The notes: generated by a model not told the origin, from the letters alone. DNA of 64,000 nt from Smallanthus sonchifolius (GCA_023525975.1 CM042018.1:74469001-74533000), one strand, 5' to 3'; counted from the first letter of the stretch, positions 43,034 through 56,478 are shown. Translations and numbers: made by a program.

Positions 43034-46000
43034 TTATCTTGAACTCTTCCAGTTGTCCGGTAGTCTGCTGCCAGCATGCACTCCATATCTTCTGCATATC
43101 TCCAAAACTCTTTTATACTGTAGACCTTGTTCTCTCCATTCATCAGTATACATGATCTCATTCTTTAGCAGCGTCCTCTGATCTTTCTTTGAAAAATTAA
43201 TAAGATTCATTGCGTCATAGAAACACACAATGACCTTATTATCTTTATCTTCAATCCTTGCTTCACCAGTATTAACATCAACGTACCACCATTTCATATT
43301 CCCAAGAAAGTCTTGAGGAATATTCTTTAATGGTATCTTTTGAATAGCACGCACTGGTCTATACTTGTATCTCCAGGTTACTTTCCCAGTCTTAGGATCT
43401 GTGTTCTTCACTCTCTTTCCCTTCTGTGGTTTCAGCCGTTCATACTTACCCGAACTACCTTCTTTCTTTATCAGGTTTGCTATCACATCAGCCAAACCAT
43501 TCTTCGATCTATTTATGAGTGGCTTTGAAGCTAGACCATTTATTTCACACCTCGGCAAGGTGTTGAAATATTTGATCCTCGACTTTAAGTATTGAATACC
43601 GTCAGATCGTTTGATTACAAATAATTTTGATTCACCATCATAGAACCAACTTATGATCCTTCCTTCACACTGCTCTTTATTCACATATTTCTCTTTCTGA
43701 GCAGGTTGTGCTGGAGACTTGGGTAGCACCTTCATCCAACTGTTTACTACTTCTCTCCACTGTTCTCGTGTCATTCCTGTATCTCTGTACATCACAGGTT
43801 CTTCATTAATCTTCGGAGACTCAGTGTGAGTAGTTTCAGTTTCAGCACCCTTATTGAATTGAAGATTCTCATCATCAGTATCCATCTTTGACTAAGCTGT
43901 ATCATCAGGCAGTGTGACGTCTTCAACAGAGTCCATAGAATCAGTTATTCCGACATAAGAGAACTCAGGAACAACATCCTCTTGGATGAAGTTATACGGC
44001 ACCTTAAGACCGTCACAACCTTCATAGGTAACACTGTCTTTATCTTTCTCTATTTCAATCTCTACTATTTCTCCTTCTTCTATCTCAGTATTCGACATAT
44101 CATCTTCCATGTCATTGAATAAATCGTCAATGTCATCAAGACATTCAATCTTTTCAGCTTCCTCTTCTTCTGAATCTTGAAAGAATTCTAATAACAGAAT
44201 TTCTTCGTCATTAGTACCCGAAGTATCTTTGTCTTTCTTTCGTTCAATTGATTGTGATGTCGACTCCCCCTGAACTCTAGATATAGGATTAGCGTCAGTA
44301 TATTGACGATCACCCTCAATATTTCCAGCAGGTTCATTGTCTTCATCATCACGTCTTTGAATTGACTCTGTGTGACAAGTATCAGGTATCCTCAACTCCC
44401 CCTGAGCGTCAAGACGCTGAACGAGTTTGGAAACTAATGCTTGCATATCAACAATCTGTTGAGCTTGAGTCTGAATCACCAGCTGCCGTTGTGAATCAAT
44501 AGTTACAAGAGAATTAACTTGTGTTTGTAGAGACAGCACTTGAGATTCAAGGAAAGTTATCCTGTCAGAATCATAAGGCTTTGACGGACCAGCTGTTGAT
44601 TGTGGAATTGAAGGACTTGAAGTAGTAGGAATCTCTGGAGGAACAAGAGATTGAACTGGAGATGGATCCTTAGATCTTGGAGGAGTAATGATCAGAGAAG
44701 CAACAAAATTAGCATCCTCAACTCCTTGAGAAGATTTTGCAGTAGCAATCGACGCAGACATTAACTTTTGCCATGTAGGATCTGGAGTAAAGTCACTATC
44801 AGTGTCAGAACTCTCATCGACCAAAGATCTTTTTCCAAGTACTGATCTGGAAGGAGGATCCCGAACAGACTTGCGTCGTGGTCGTCTGGCTTGAGATTTA
44901 ATGCGTTTTCCAGCATTAGCTAGTGGAATAGCAGCCAACCGTTCATAATGACCTGGAGAAAAATCCCTAGATTCATCAGAATCAGTGTTGTCATCATCAG
45001 ATGATATTGTATCACTTGAACTGGGACTAGACTCAGCTTCTGTCACCACATTCCCTTCTTGTTCATGAATGGGCAAGTTCACAGCATCATCAAGAAAATC
45101 ATCCATGTTCATTCCTAGATCTTGATTAGGGTCATGAACGACCTCTTCTTGAACTGGTTCCTGAATAGGAATATCAACTGCAGCTTGTGGAATAGGAACT
45201 TGTTCAGGAATAGGAATTTGAGGTTGTACAGGAACTTGTATTTGTAGAACTGGTATCTGTTGTTGTTGTGCGAGTTGTTGTGGTTGTACATTAACTCCTT
45301 GAGCTTGATCAAGTTCATTAGGATGAAACCAGTTGTCATTTGGTGGTGCAACATAATCAGGATTAATTAAGTGCCCAAACAGTGGAGTATTGACTGGAAT
45401 CAATGCAGCATTATGTTGTTTTACCTTAGTACAGTCGGTAAAAATACGTTTTGACATCGGAGTCAAAGTTAATCTTATAGCATGTTGTGGAAGATCTGGA
45501 ATAAGGTGATTGAGTATCATTTGAATGAATCGAGGATACATCAAGAAACCTTGACCTTCAGCTGGATTGATCTGCATTACCATCTCCCGATTGAAATAAA
45601 GAGGAAAATTGAATCGTTTATTCAATGTTAAGGCCACCATAGCTGTTTGAAGAGCCATTTTCAATCCATCGGTACCAGCTTTTCGCGGAGAGATGCATTG
45701 AATAATCACATGCATAAAATACCTCCATTCACCTACTAATCCACCTTTCCGAGCTTGTGTATCATTTTGTCGTCCACGATAACCCATCCGTTGAAAACAA
45801 CCCATAATAAGAGTGTTAGGATAAGATATTGGATCGTCAGCATTTCCACCTAAATCAAGAGCAGCACGAATCGTCGCTTCAGAAATTGCAATCTCAGTGT
45901 TATTTACTGTTGCACGAAGTACATGCGGTTCCACGTCAGTATCTTGATGTACCGTATCCCAGAATTGCTGTATGTACACCAAGTTGATATAGGGATCTGC

Positions 46001-46126
46001 AGATAAAGCAACATGCAGTCTTGATCGATTCAGAAAATTTATGATGCCTTGAAAATGAACTGCTTCTGGCATATTAGGATCTAACAACGCCACTTGATTA
46101 TGTTTATATTCGACACGACGAGCCAT
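43034..46126 (-). pseudogene. Element F ORF2
   Basis: Starts MARRVEYKHNQVALLDPNMP at 46126, directly after a CATAG acceptor. It has the same domains as A: QQFWDTVHQD, EWRYFMHVIIQCIS, LYFNREMVMQINPAEG, MYPRFIQMILN, LFGHLINPDYVAP, a Q/P-rich linker, acidic serine stretches, RRPRRK, a coiled coil, and the W repeats ISWFYDGESKLFVIKRSDG and MKWWYVDVNTGEARI. It keeps the C-terminal end missing in A (TDEWREQGLQYKRVLEICRR). One TAG at about 43889 is the only interruption seen in about 1,030 codons. This relative preservation, against a heavily damaged pol in the same element, is noteworthy. Confidence 0.87.
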
Positions 46127-46165
46127 CTATGAAAATATCGGACAACACAACAAACATTAGTACAC
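46127..46165 (-). promoter_or_regulatory. 3' splice site before ORF2 of element F
   Basis: Sense order: GTACTAATG, T/G-rich tract, TATTTTCATAG, then ATG. The acceptor is TAG where A has CAG. A donor-like AAAG|GTATTT lies near 46635. Confidence 0.55.
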
Positions 46166-48571
46166 TTACACATATATGAAACACACATTTAATAATACAC
46201 ACAAACAAAACAACAAAACAAAAAAAAATAAAAAAATTTTTTAAACAAAAACAAAAAAAATTTTAAAAAAATCACAAGTCCATTTCACTTCTGACCCCTA
46301 GGCGAACTTATTAAGTTCGCTTAGTAGTGCAAGAGGCGAACTTATTAAGTTCGCCTGACAAGTTCGCTTCGAACAAATTCGCTGGGAACAAGTTCCCCTG
46401 AACCTGAGACGTTTCAAATTCAAACACAGATTTTCAAAAACTTTGGTAAATCGATAGAGAATCAAGAAATAAGCATATACAATCAATCGAATATCAAATT
46501 ATAACAAAAAATGATGATCAATTTTATATTTCGGTCAAAAATTAGGTCAAAATCATCCTTGGAAACATTCGACGAAAACCGAGACTAAAAACCCCAAATA
46601 CTCTCAATTTAGCGGATGAAAATCGACAAAAATACCTTTGTTAGATTCGCAATTCAATTTTGATCAAGATTCAACCAGAAAATAACACTCACAACACAGT
46701 TTTAAAGTTTTGAGAATTTTAGGCAAGTTCGCTTAAGTTCTGAGGAAGACGATGAAAACAGATAAGTTCGCCTGATTAAACCCTTATTCAGATTAAGTTC
46801 GCTTGATTAAGAGAACTTGTTAAGTTCGCTTAACAAGCCTTCGGCGAACAAGATAAGTTCGCTTCACCCTTAAGTTCGCTTTACCCTTAAGTTCGCTTCA
46901 CCCCAGACTGTAGATTAAGTTCGCTTCACTGATTTAAGCGAACTTATTAAGTTCGCTTCACTGTAGCAGGCGAACTTAATTACTTTTCAACCATTTTGCC
47001 TTGAACACAAATTTTACCAACTTCAATCTGTCAAATCTTGAACTTCCGTCAGCAACACATATTTGATCCAATCCCGAACAATTTTAATAAAAGTTTAGAA
47101 TTTTCATGAAAAATAAAAATCAAAATCTTTTTGAGTTTTATCTATACAGATGGAAACACATATTTTTGTATTTTATCTATACAAACAGAATCACATATTT
47201 TTGACTTTTATCTGAATAAACTGAAATCACATATTTTTTGTTTTTCTCTGTACAAACTGAAATCACATATTTTTGGTTTTTCTCTGTACAAACTGAAATC
47301 ATATATTTTTGGTTTTAACATCATGAGCAAGAAGATCATATCAGTATTTAATTAATTCATCACACATATTATCAATAACAAAGGGTAACCTATAGTAAGA
47401 GACCATTCAACTCAATTTTGTGCATTTTGCATCTTTTTCATTTTGAAACTCATTCAATTTGAATAATATTTGAAATGATACGCGATAAATTTCAATGTAA
47501 ATAAGATCAGGTTATAAAATGCTCTTTTATTTATACCGAATTTGAAATATAAAGCCTGAATTCTTAAAATTGTCAATATTATATTATTTGAAACTATAAG
47601 CGTTTATTCTCCAAATTCATGTGATTTAGTACCATTTAGATGATAAACATCGTGTACCCCACATATATGCCAAATAGAAAGTAAATGCACTATCTTCAAG
47701 ACATATATAAGATTTTACCAAAGATTATCCGAATATTCAGAATGAGGAGACATCACTTAGCACATGAATAGCAGAATCCAAATTGGATTGTATAGGAATC
47801 AATGAGATTCAGAATCAAATGATTCAATGTTTTGGCTTATATTTGTGGAATCATAAGATTCAGGTACATGGATCCAACTATTATCTGGATTATGAATTCA
47901 ATGGAATCAGTAAAGATGATTTATCAATATGATCCAAGGGCTAGTATATGTTTGACAGATGATGTCAAGTACATATCTTAATTATACTTCAAATTGCATG
48001 CTTTTCGGAACATGGGCACTGAAGCAAATCGAATGAATAGTGCTAAGGACATAACCCGAAACTGATCTCATAGGACAATCCTTATTAAAAACTAATATTC
48101 TTTATCTGATAGTAATCTTTTAACACACACACCCAGGCATAAAATAGATTTAAATCACAGATGTAATCATATTATATTTAATTTTCACACTGTTATTAGT
48201 TTCAAAACGCTTTTAGCCTATTGACAATTCAAGTTTCAAATTTTATACACAAATTTTAAAACAAATTATCAAGAATAGAGCATTCACAACACTATCATTT
48301 CTTATTTATGCAGACTTTGAAATTTAGATCACATCAACTTATTTTAATCAATCATATATCAAGGTCTACTAAGGTCGTGTGAAATGAACTAATCACTGAT
48401 GTACTATCGTTTCTTCTCAAACCTCAAATGATGTCAAAATTTTATACTTTTCAATTTGTTTTAACTTTTTATAACTTAAGCTTTTTGACTAAAAATATAA
48501 ATGCAGAAATGTAATAAAGCAATAAAAGAACAAAAAAAATATTTCCATGAAATTCTGATTTTGAAAATCTT
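46166..48571 (-). other. Element F non-coding spacer between pol and ORF2
   Basis: 2.4 kb with no credible ORF. Palindrome clusters lie at about 46300-46395 and 46720-46975. A run of similar short units containing CACATATTTTTG repeats four to five times at about 47155-47320, and A has a shorter version at about 5435-5520. Conserved blocks are shared with A and B. Confidence 0.72.
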
Positions 48572-50041
48572 TTATTCAGGATTGATCATTCCAATCATTT
48601 TTATTAGGAATTCAAACCTGGTACGATCAAATGCCTTGGTAAACAAATCAGCAAAATTATCTTCAGTGTGTACCTTGACCAGCTCAATCAACCTTTTCTC
48701 TGCACAATCACGTATAAAATGATATCGAATTTCAATGTGCTTAGTTTTACTATGTTTAACAGGATTATTCGTTATGGACATAGTAGCATTGTTATCAATA
48801 AGCATGGGGGTTCCCGTGAAATTCAATTCGTAATCTCTTAATTGTTGTTGTATCCACATGATCTGTGAACAGCAACTTGCAGCAGCGATGTATTCTGCTT
48901 CGCATGTTGAAATCGAGACTGTGGTTTGCTTTTTTCATTGCCAGGATACAAGTCGATTACCTAAAAACTGGCAACCACCTGTTGTAGATTTCCTGTCCAG
49001 ACAACAACCACCAAAATCAGAATCAGTATAAGCATTGAAATCAAAGTTAGAACCATGAGGATACCATAGCCCTAAACGTTGTTTTCCTTTTAAATACCGA
49101 AAGATTCTTTTTACAGCAATTAAGTGAGATTCTTTTGGCTTTGCCTGAAATCTACAACAGATACACACGGCGAACATTATATCCGGCCTTGAAGCGGTTA
49201 AGTACATGAGGGATCCAATCATAGCTCTGTAAAGTCAACAATCCACATTTTTTCCTTCCGGGTCAGAATTTAACTTATGATTGACCGGAATTGGAGTATC
49301 ATATGGGGTACAGTCCTCCATCTTGAACCGGCTCAAGATGTCTTTGACATACTTGGACTGATGAATAAAGAAACCATCTTCCTTTTGATTTACTTGTAAA
49401 CCTAAGAAAAATGATAACTCTCCCATAGCAGACATTTCAAATTTCGACTTCATAACACCCTCAAAGTCTTTGCACAACCCTTCATTTGTCGAGCCAAAAA
49501 TAATATCATCCACATAAATCTGCACCAGTAAGTAATCTCCCCCTGATTTCTTTATGAATAAGGTCGAGTCTATCTTTCCACGAACAAAGTCATTCGCCAA
49601 AAGATGTGTGGATAATGTTTCATACTACGCACGAGGAGCCTGATGAAGACCATAGAGGGCCTTATCTAGCTTGAAAACCATGTTCGGATTCAGTGGATCA
49701 TCAAACCCCGGCGGCTGACACACATAGACTTCCTCCTTGACCTTTCCATATAAAAATGCACTCTTGACATCTAATTGAAACACCTTAAAACCTTTAAAAG
49801 AAGCAAAAGCTAGAAACAGCCTTATAGCTTCAAGCCTCGCAACCGGCGCATAAACCTCGGTGTAATCAATTCCTTCTTGTTGATTGAAGCCCTGGACAAC
49901 TAATCTTGCTTTATTGCGTACCACGACACCTAGATCGTCATTTTTACATTTAAACACCCATTTTGTTCCTATCGGATATGCACCTACCGGAAGATCAACA
50001 AGATTCCAAACCTTATGTTTGTCAAATTGAGCAAGTTCTTC
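48572..50041 (-). pseudogene. Element F reverse transcriptase and RNase H
   Basis: Segments carry QEGIDYTEVYAPVARLEAIR, QLDVKSAFLYGKVKEEVYV, LDKALYGLHQAPRA, the catalytic IYVDDIIFGSTNEG, YLTASRPDIMFAV and SKTKHIEIRYHFIRD, ending MIGMINPE. Four point nonsense changes break it: near 50042 (Q codon), 49625 (W), 49235 (R) and 48932 (C). Several are consistent with C-to-T changes on one strand, as expected from methylated cytosines in silent repeats. Confidence 0.92.
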
Positions 50042-51991
50042 CTACATAGCTTCTATCCAGTTATTGTCATTTAAAGCCATCCGGACATTCTTGGGTTCAA
50101 CCTGTGAAATAAAGCAAGAATGTGAGCAATCATCAAGAACACCAGAATCTTTAATGCAAGTATACAAACAAGTATTATCAACAAGAGAACGGGTTTTCAC
50201 TCCATCCTGTAAATTTCCAATTATATTTGTTACTGGATGATGTTTGTGTTCCTTGATGGATGCGACCTCAGGAACTGGCAACACTTCAACTTGAGTAGAT
50301 GTAGATTGATAAGAATAATCTTGAGGAATTGGAATTTCCGAGTCTAAATTTGTAGGAATCTCCCCCTGATCCTGTGTCGAAGGTAATGGATCATCTCCCA
50401 ACAACGGATCAGCAGACGAATCCTGAAAAATAGCATTATCCTCCTCAGTCTCTGAATCTTGTGGACCGGAACAAGAAGCAACATTAGGATCGGGAGCAGA
50501 AGTAGATGGAATCGATGAATTGGGAACTGCATTTGGTAGAAATCCATTGTGCTGTGCATCTTGACAAGAATTATAAAGAACATCAGCATCTTCATCAGAA
50601 ATGTCAGAAGGTAAATTATAAGACTTGAATAAGTTTTCATAATCAAATGCCCAATCCGGACCAATCGCCATTTGTGGTAAAGACCTATTTGAACAGTCAA
50701 TATGGAACCATTCTTCAACTTGGCGTGTCTCTTTGTTATATACCCTCTTGGTTGTTGAATTAGCCACATACCCCAGAAAAATCCCTTCAATAGCCTTTGC
50801 ACTGAATTTTGTTGGGACATCTCGAACCTTCAATAGGGTACACGGATTACCAAAAGGTAGTAAGTATTCCAGATTCGGCTTTCGATTATTCAACAACTCG
50901 TAGCAAGTCTTTTTTTGTCGCTTGACGGTCAAGACCCTGTTCAAAACATGACACACAGTATTCACAGCTTCAGCCCAAAAGGTAACTGGAAGATTTGAAT
51001 CTGCAAGCATCGTGCGAGCTGTTTCGACCAACGTCCTGTTCTTTCGTTCAGCGACACCGTTTTGTTGAGGAACATATGGCGCACTGAATTCATGATGAAT
51101 TCCTTTTTGTAGACAGAATAAGCCCATTTTGCTATTCTTAAATTCGCTACCATTATCACTCCTGATTCTTCTGACTTTCAGATTGAATAAATTCTCCAAA
51201 CCCAGGATTAAGTATTGTACCAACTCAGTAGTTTCAGCTTTAGAGGAAAGAAACTTAACCCATGAAAATCTGGAGTAATCATCAGTTACGACCAAGAAAT
51301 ACGATTTCCCACCAATGCTCCTAATACTGATAGGACCGAACAAATCCATATGCAGCAACTCCAAAGGAGTTACGATAGAATTCGTCGATTTCGATTTGTG
51401 AGATTTCTTTCTTTGCTTCCCCTTCTTGCACGGAATACAATCATCAGGAACTGAGAATTTCATTTTCGGAATACCAAGCACAAGATCATTCCTAACAATG
51501 TAGTTCATCTTCCTGTAGTTTATGTGAGCTAGCTTCCTGTGCCACAATATTGAATCAGATTCCGACGCCTTGGAGAGTAAACATGTTGGAATTGAATTCG
51601 TTGTAGTGGCGACACTCATGTCAAGGACATACGTGTCATTTCTCCTTGGAGCCTTCATGAGAATCCATTCATCAGGAATCACAAAACCCGGTTTCAGAAT
51701 ATAGCATTCATGATCGTTGAAATGGAACGAAAACTTCTTGTCACAGACTTGTGATACGCTTAAAAGATTGTGTTCCAGCTGCTCAACATAATTCACCTTT
51801 TCAAATTTTACTTTGTCATTCTTTAACGTTCCCTGGCCTGTTATGTACCCGCCTTTATTACCCGCAAAAGCGACATAACCACCATCAATTTTAATCACAT
51901 CCTCAAGCAATCTAACATTCCCTGTTATATGTCGAGAGCAACCACTATCCACATACCATGTATTGTTGATAGTCCTCCTTGGTTGTCCCTA
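50042..51991 (-). pseudogene. Element F protease and integrase
   Basis: An uninterrupted frame from WYVDSGCSRHITG through the pre-integrase segment (LWHRKLAHINYRKMN, CIPCKKGKQRKKSH). The full integrase core follows (LLHMDLFGP, IRSDNGSEF, QQNGVAERKNRT), then TFWAEAVNTVCHVLNR, EGIFLGYVANS and the acidic linker into RT. The catalytic D-S-G of protease and D-D-E of integrase are all present. An in-frame TAG (51989-51991) precedes it. Confidence 0.94.
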
Positions 51992-52006
51992 CATAAACAA
52001 CGAGAA

Positions 52007-53441
52007 TCAGTTAGAAAATGGAACCCAAGCCATCGTGGTCTTGGGTCATCCGGATTGATCAAAATAAACAACTTCTTGTAATTTACAATCAATTTTATCA
52101 TTCACTTTTGGAACAAAAGTTTGACAATCAGACCTTTGCAAAGCAGAATCATTTTTATTATTTTGAAAAACATTATGTGATATATTATTGTCAGATTCAG
52201 ATGTTTCCAAAATTTTCTTTAATTTTCTGTTTCTTCTTCTTCTTTGAGGTCTAGACAATTTAACCTCCTGAAAAGAATCTTTTGAAATTCCAACTTTTGG
52301 AATCTCAAGTTTCTCTTTGCAAACAAAGGATTTAGCATTCAATAAATTCTGTTGTTTAAATCCATGGGATTTAACAAAAGAATGACCAGTCATATTTTTC
52401 TCCAAACTAGAAGACGACTTTCCCTCATCGTTTCTTTTAAGAATCTTCACCACTTTCGGTTGTGAAGGAACAGTCTTCATTTTACCCTGGTTCTTGTATG
52501 GACAATTAATCAAAATATGACCAGCCTCATTGCAATGAAAACACACTCTTCTTTCATGATAACTTCTGAAATAAGATGTTTTCTTTGAATTTGAAGAACC
52601 ATCAGAAGAATAAGCTTCGGAGGAATGCCCAGAACAATTTATTGGCTTCTTTGGAACATAAGTCTGTTTTGGCACCTTTTTGAAAACCAGCAGCAAGAAA
52701 CCCACTTCACTGTAAGATTGGAGAAAGTTTAGTTGGAACCACTTTCACCTCTTCAGGTTTTGTCAAGATGCAGCTATCCCGAGTAACATTCTTCACAACC
52801 TTTGGTTCCTCAATTTTCACTTCTCTCGGAATGCCTTCAACCTTTGAATCATCAAACACTTCATCCTCTGTATCAGAATCATACACCATGTCTTCACCCG
52901 TCACTGGATTCACCTTTAATATTGTCTTGGGATCAATTTCCTCTTCATGAATGATTTCAGGCTCAACCACATAATTTGCATTGAACGGAGGAGGAACAAA
53001 CCTAATACCAGCAACCCTTTTTGTGGGATCAGCATTAGCATTGAAATAATCCAGAACTACAGATGAATTCTCAAACTGTTCCAGCTTTCTATTTAACTTT
53101 ATCACCTCAGATTCTTTTTCAGAAATCTCCTTGTTCTTTTGGGCAACTACTTCATTTCGTTTTTCGATTTCAGCATAAGCCATATCTAGATGATAACCTT
53201 GCTCTTTGTATTTTAACCCAAGAGAATTTAAGTCTTTTTTTAAAGACTCAATTCTATCAATGCACAACTTATCATTATCTTTCAGTTTCTGATTAACTGA
53301 ATGCATTGATTTCATGTCACAAATCAAATTTGTGTTATCATCCATGACTTTTTGCAGTTTATCTTTAACAGAAATGCAATTAGAACAGTATATATGACAA
53401 ACAGAGTCTTTTACCTTAGTCGGATCAGACATGTCTGCCAT
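52007..53441 (-). pseudogene. Element F distal gag: coiled coil and second zinc knuckle
   Basis: Opens MADMSDPTKVKDSVCHIYC without the stop seen in A. The coiled coil, NADPTKRVAGIRFVPPPFNA, acidic stretch, knuckle CFHCNEAGHILINC and basic tail (SRPQRRRRNRKLKK) are present. It reaches CKLQEVVYFDQSG and a TGA near 52046, just short of the boundary motif. A frameshift near 52706 splits it. Confidence 0.87.
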
Positions 53442-53503
53442 GAATACTTTGGCAATTGGAATATTTTCTGAATCTTCACCAACTGAAGCATTTTCTGTAA
53501 GAC

Positions 53504-54748
53504 CTAACTTTCTGTATATATGACAACTGAATCAAATTCTACCTTTGGCTTCACACACTCCTTAGCAAAGTGACCATACTCTTGGGAATTGTAACACCTA
53601 ACTTTGCTCTTATCAAAACCCATACGCGATGGACTATTTGAACCAATATATTTTCTGCCAGTTCTCTTCAAGAAATCTTTAGCTTGTCGCATTGACATGG
53701 CCATATTCCATTGGATATTCATTTCTTCCAGATGAACAGGGTCAATCTGTCTGAAATCTTCTTCTATTACCTCAGGATCATGTATTTTACCTCCAATGAA
53801 ATTTTCATATGATGCCATGAATGAAGAAAACATAGCAAGATAATCATCAGCAACTTTCTGATTCACATGAGATCCAGATGATGTTGAAGCAGTAGTAGCA
53901 GAAAATCCAGAATGGCTTGAATGACCAGAATAAATTGGAACTCCAGAACACTGATCATTTGAAGACTCTTGAGCATCACCAGAAAAGAAAGCCACTCTAG
54001 TACCAGGTTTACCAACAGATTTGGCAAAATACATTGAGGGATCCTGGATATGCTCCATATTAGTCTCTTTCTTCTTCATATTCATGTCATGTGACTGAAT
54101 CTTCCCTAGGACTTCTTCAAGAAACATGGTTTTGTACATAACATTTTCTTTGATCAAAACCGTATACACATCAAACTTTGATGGTAAAGCCTCCAAGAAT
54201 TTATCATTGATTTCCTCAGTCTAATATACCACAGATGCACTAGCCAGTTCACTAAGAAGATGATAGAATCTTGTAGCAAGATCATCCAAAGATTCATTTT
54301 GAAAATGTTTAAAGACTAGGAACTACTTATTTAGTAACTCTTTTCTACTTTTCTTCACATCTAAACTCCCTTCACACCTTTTCTGTAATGCTTCCCACAG
54401 TTGTTGAGAAGACTTGAACTGTTTAAAACTGTGATAAATTTCCTTTGGTAGAGACATCGAAATGCTAGCCATTGCTTTCTTTTCTCAATCAAATAGCAGC
54501 TTTTTTTCTGTAGTTAAAGCTGACACTGGTTTCGGAACATCATCCTTTGCCATCCATGAATAAGTAGGATGCGTACATCCTTCCAAAATCGGAATCCACA
54601 AACTAGTATCGGTAAAAGATACGAATTGGTCAAACCGATCTTTCCAATTTGAATAATCAGCTAGATTCAGCAACTTCGGAGGTTTTTGAGATGTACCAAT
54701 CTCATTGTCATAATTGAACATGTTTGTGACTTGAACCATATTTGCCAT
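53504..54748 (-). pseudogene. Element F gag, capsid region and first zinc knuckle
   Basis: Starts MANMVQVTNMFNYDNEIGT at 54748. The capsid motifs are as in A, with nonsense changes near 54485, 54325 and 54222. The knuckle reads CYNSQEYGHFAKEC, so its second Cys is Ser. Soon after, at about 53500-53530, roughly 330 bp present in A (residues after the knuckle) are missing and replaced by about 25 bp of unrelated sequence. Confidence 0.9.
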
Positions 54749-55267
54749 GTTAAAAAAAAATTCTGAAAAATTTCTAAGTATTGAGCAGTTTTACCCTCAG
54801 GCGAACTTAATATGTTCGCTTTAGTGAGTACTAAGCGAACTTGATATCAGGCGAATAAGACAAATTCGCTTAAGGAGGAAATCTGGTAAGTTCGCTTAAA
54901 AAATAAGTTCGCTTGCTAAGTTCGCCTGCACAGGAACTCAGCAGGTTCGCTTAAACTGCTGTAACAGATTCAGAGGAATCTTTTCTCAAACACGAACCAA
55001 GAACTTCAAAAATCATGATTTCTCAGCGAATTGATGGAATTTAAGGAAATTGATCCGTAGGATTATGAATTTTATCAAATAGAACAGTTCTATCGGACTA
55101 ATTTCGTCAAAAACACTTCCAAAAACACGAATTCAGCAGAGAAACGATCTTCAAGAACTTGAAAAACTCCATTGTTGCAGAAAATTCAAAAATGTTGAAT
55201 TTCTTGTCGAATTGTACACAAAAACCGTCACTAATCACCGAGAATCGTACTTAATTCACGAGCATAA
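54749..55267 (-). other. Element F 5' leader with palindromes
   Basis: About 520 bp. GCGAACTT-type half-sites at about 54795-54955 sit next to gag, and TTTTTCAG lies about 15 nt before the ATG. No ORF is supported. Confidence 0.72.
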
Positions 55268-55281
55268 GCTCTGATACCACT
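55268..55281 (-). other. Element F primer binding site (tRNA-iMet)
   Basis: TGGTATCAGAGC on the minus strand, two bases inside the 5' LTR. Confidence 0.95.
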
Positions 55282-55772
55282 TGTAGGTCCAGGTAACTCA
55301 ACTACTGATCGAACTCGTGATATGACGTTGCTATAACACGAAGTGCGGAATCCTTCGTGTTAACGTTTGTATACTAACCGACAATTCAAACAACACGCGT
55401 AAATAAACTTCTCAAATATATTCAGATTCACAATGGTTTACAGACTCAGTCAGACAAATCTCTCTCTCTTTTCTCTCTGTTCTGTTCTATATCTAATGAC
55501 TCTGTAAACACATATATATAGAAACTAACCTGCAGTAAGCGAACTTATTAAGTTCGCCTGAAACAGACTAAGTGAACTTAACAAGTTCGCCTCAGTTAGA
55601 CCTAGGCGAACTTATTAAGTTCGCCTCTGATAGACCAGGCGAACTTAACAAGTTCGCCTCTAGGCTCACTAGTAAAAACACTTAGCAACTTTATACATTT
55701 ACATATCAAAAACACAAAGACATAAAATCTAACTATTACAAGCTTTTGTCATTACAAATCTATGTCCTAACA
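55282..55772 (-). repeat. Element F 5' LTR
   Basis: 491 bp with four palindromes at about 55539-55660, centres alternating ATT, AAC, ATT, AAC as in A, and a TATATATA core at about 55513-55520. Confidence 0.97.
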
Positions 55773-55777
55773 TAAAT

Positions 55778-56467
55778 AGAAAGAATACTTTTAAGAACAC
55801 TGTTGTATTAAGCTTTTGCAAATAAATGATTACAAATGAAAACTCAATCAAAAAGCACACTTATAATGAAGTGTTTACACAATATTTATACTCACTTAGA
55901 ATCAAGATAGACCCTTGATTCTAAGGATCAGAGTTAACACAGACCGTTGATCTGTTGTATATAGATAACTATTACACGTTTAGTCTAAAACTAGTTAACT
56001 TTATTGAAGCGTCTTCTTTATGCATTATTGCTTGCATGCTTGGAGAAGAGCATTGTTGTCTGTCATTGGTTGTGCCATTGAGGTTCCTTCTGCTTTGAGT
56101 GTGTCAGTGGCTTTTGCAGAAAGTTGTTAGTGACGCTTGGCATGGATAGTCAGCTGCAACGATTTGTCTTCAAGGCGCCAGGCGGTCAGCAACAAAGATG
56201 ATGATCAGCAGCAAGATGTGACCATCAAAAGCTGCTGATGATTTGCATGTCAGCAACTTCAAGTGTTGATGCTGCTGAAAAGCCTATCCGCAGCAACTTT
56301 GGTCTTCAGCAGATAAGGCTATCCGCAGCAGATTTGTTCTTCAGCAGGAGAACAAGTATCCGCAACAGCTAAGCTTGTCCGCAAAAATTTGTTGGTCAGC
56401 AGCAAACTCTGAGATCAACAGCATTTGTACTTAGAGAATTTTGTAGCCATCAGTCTTTATTTCTACA
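55778..56467 (-). repeat. Element E 3' LTR, main fragment
   Basis: Resumes after F and ends TTTCTACA. It has a TATA-like core near 55885. Its palindromes (56190-56420) differ from C's: many arms read TATCCGCAGC, and arrays are less regular. Confidence 0.92.
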
Positions 56468-56478
56468 AACTCCCTCTA
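56468..56478 (-). other. Element E polypurine tract (one change)
   Basis: TAGAGGGAGTT on the minus strand. One G of the C-family tract is A here; the copy at 63792 keeps the intact form. Confidence 0.8.

Larger units (their letters stand above)
42502..55772 (-). mobile_element. Ty1/copia element F, full length, A family
   Basis: Two 491-bp LTRs (42502-42992 and 55282-55772, about 14 differences by eye) and TSD TAAAT at 42497-42501 and 55773-55777. Internal order and proteins are very close to A (gag, integrase and ORF2 are nearly colinear), though the LTR beginnings differ, so it is a sister subfamily. It inserted into the left LTR of E. Many stops and a gag deletion make it inactive. Confidence 0.97.
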
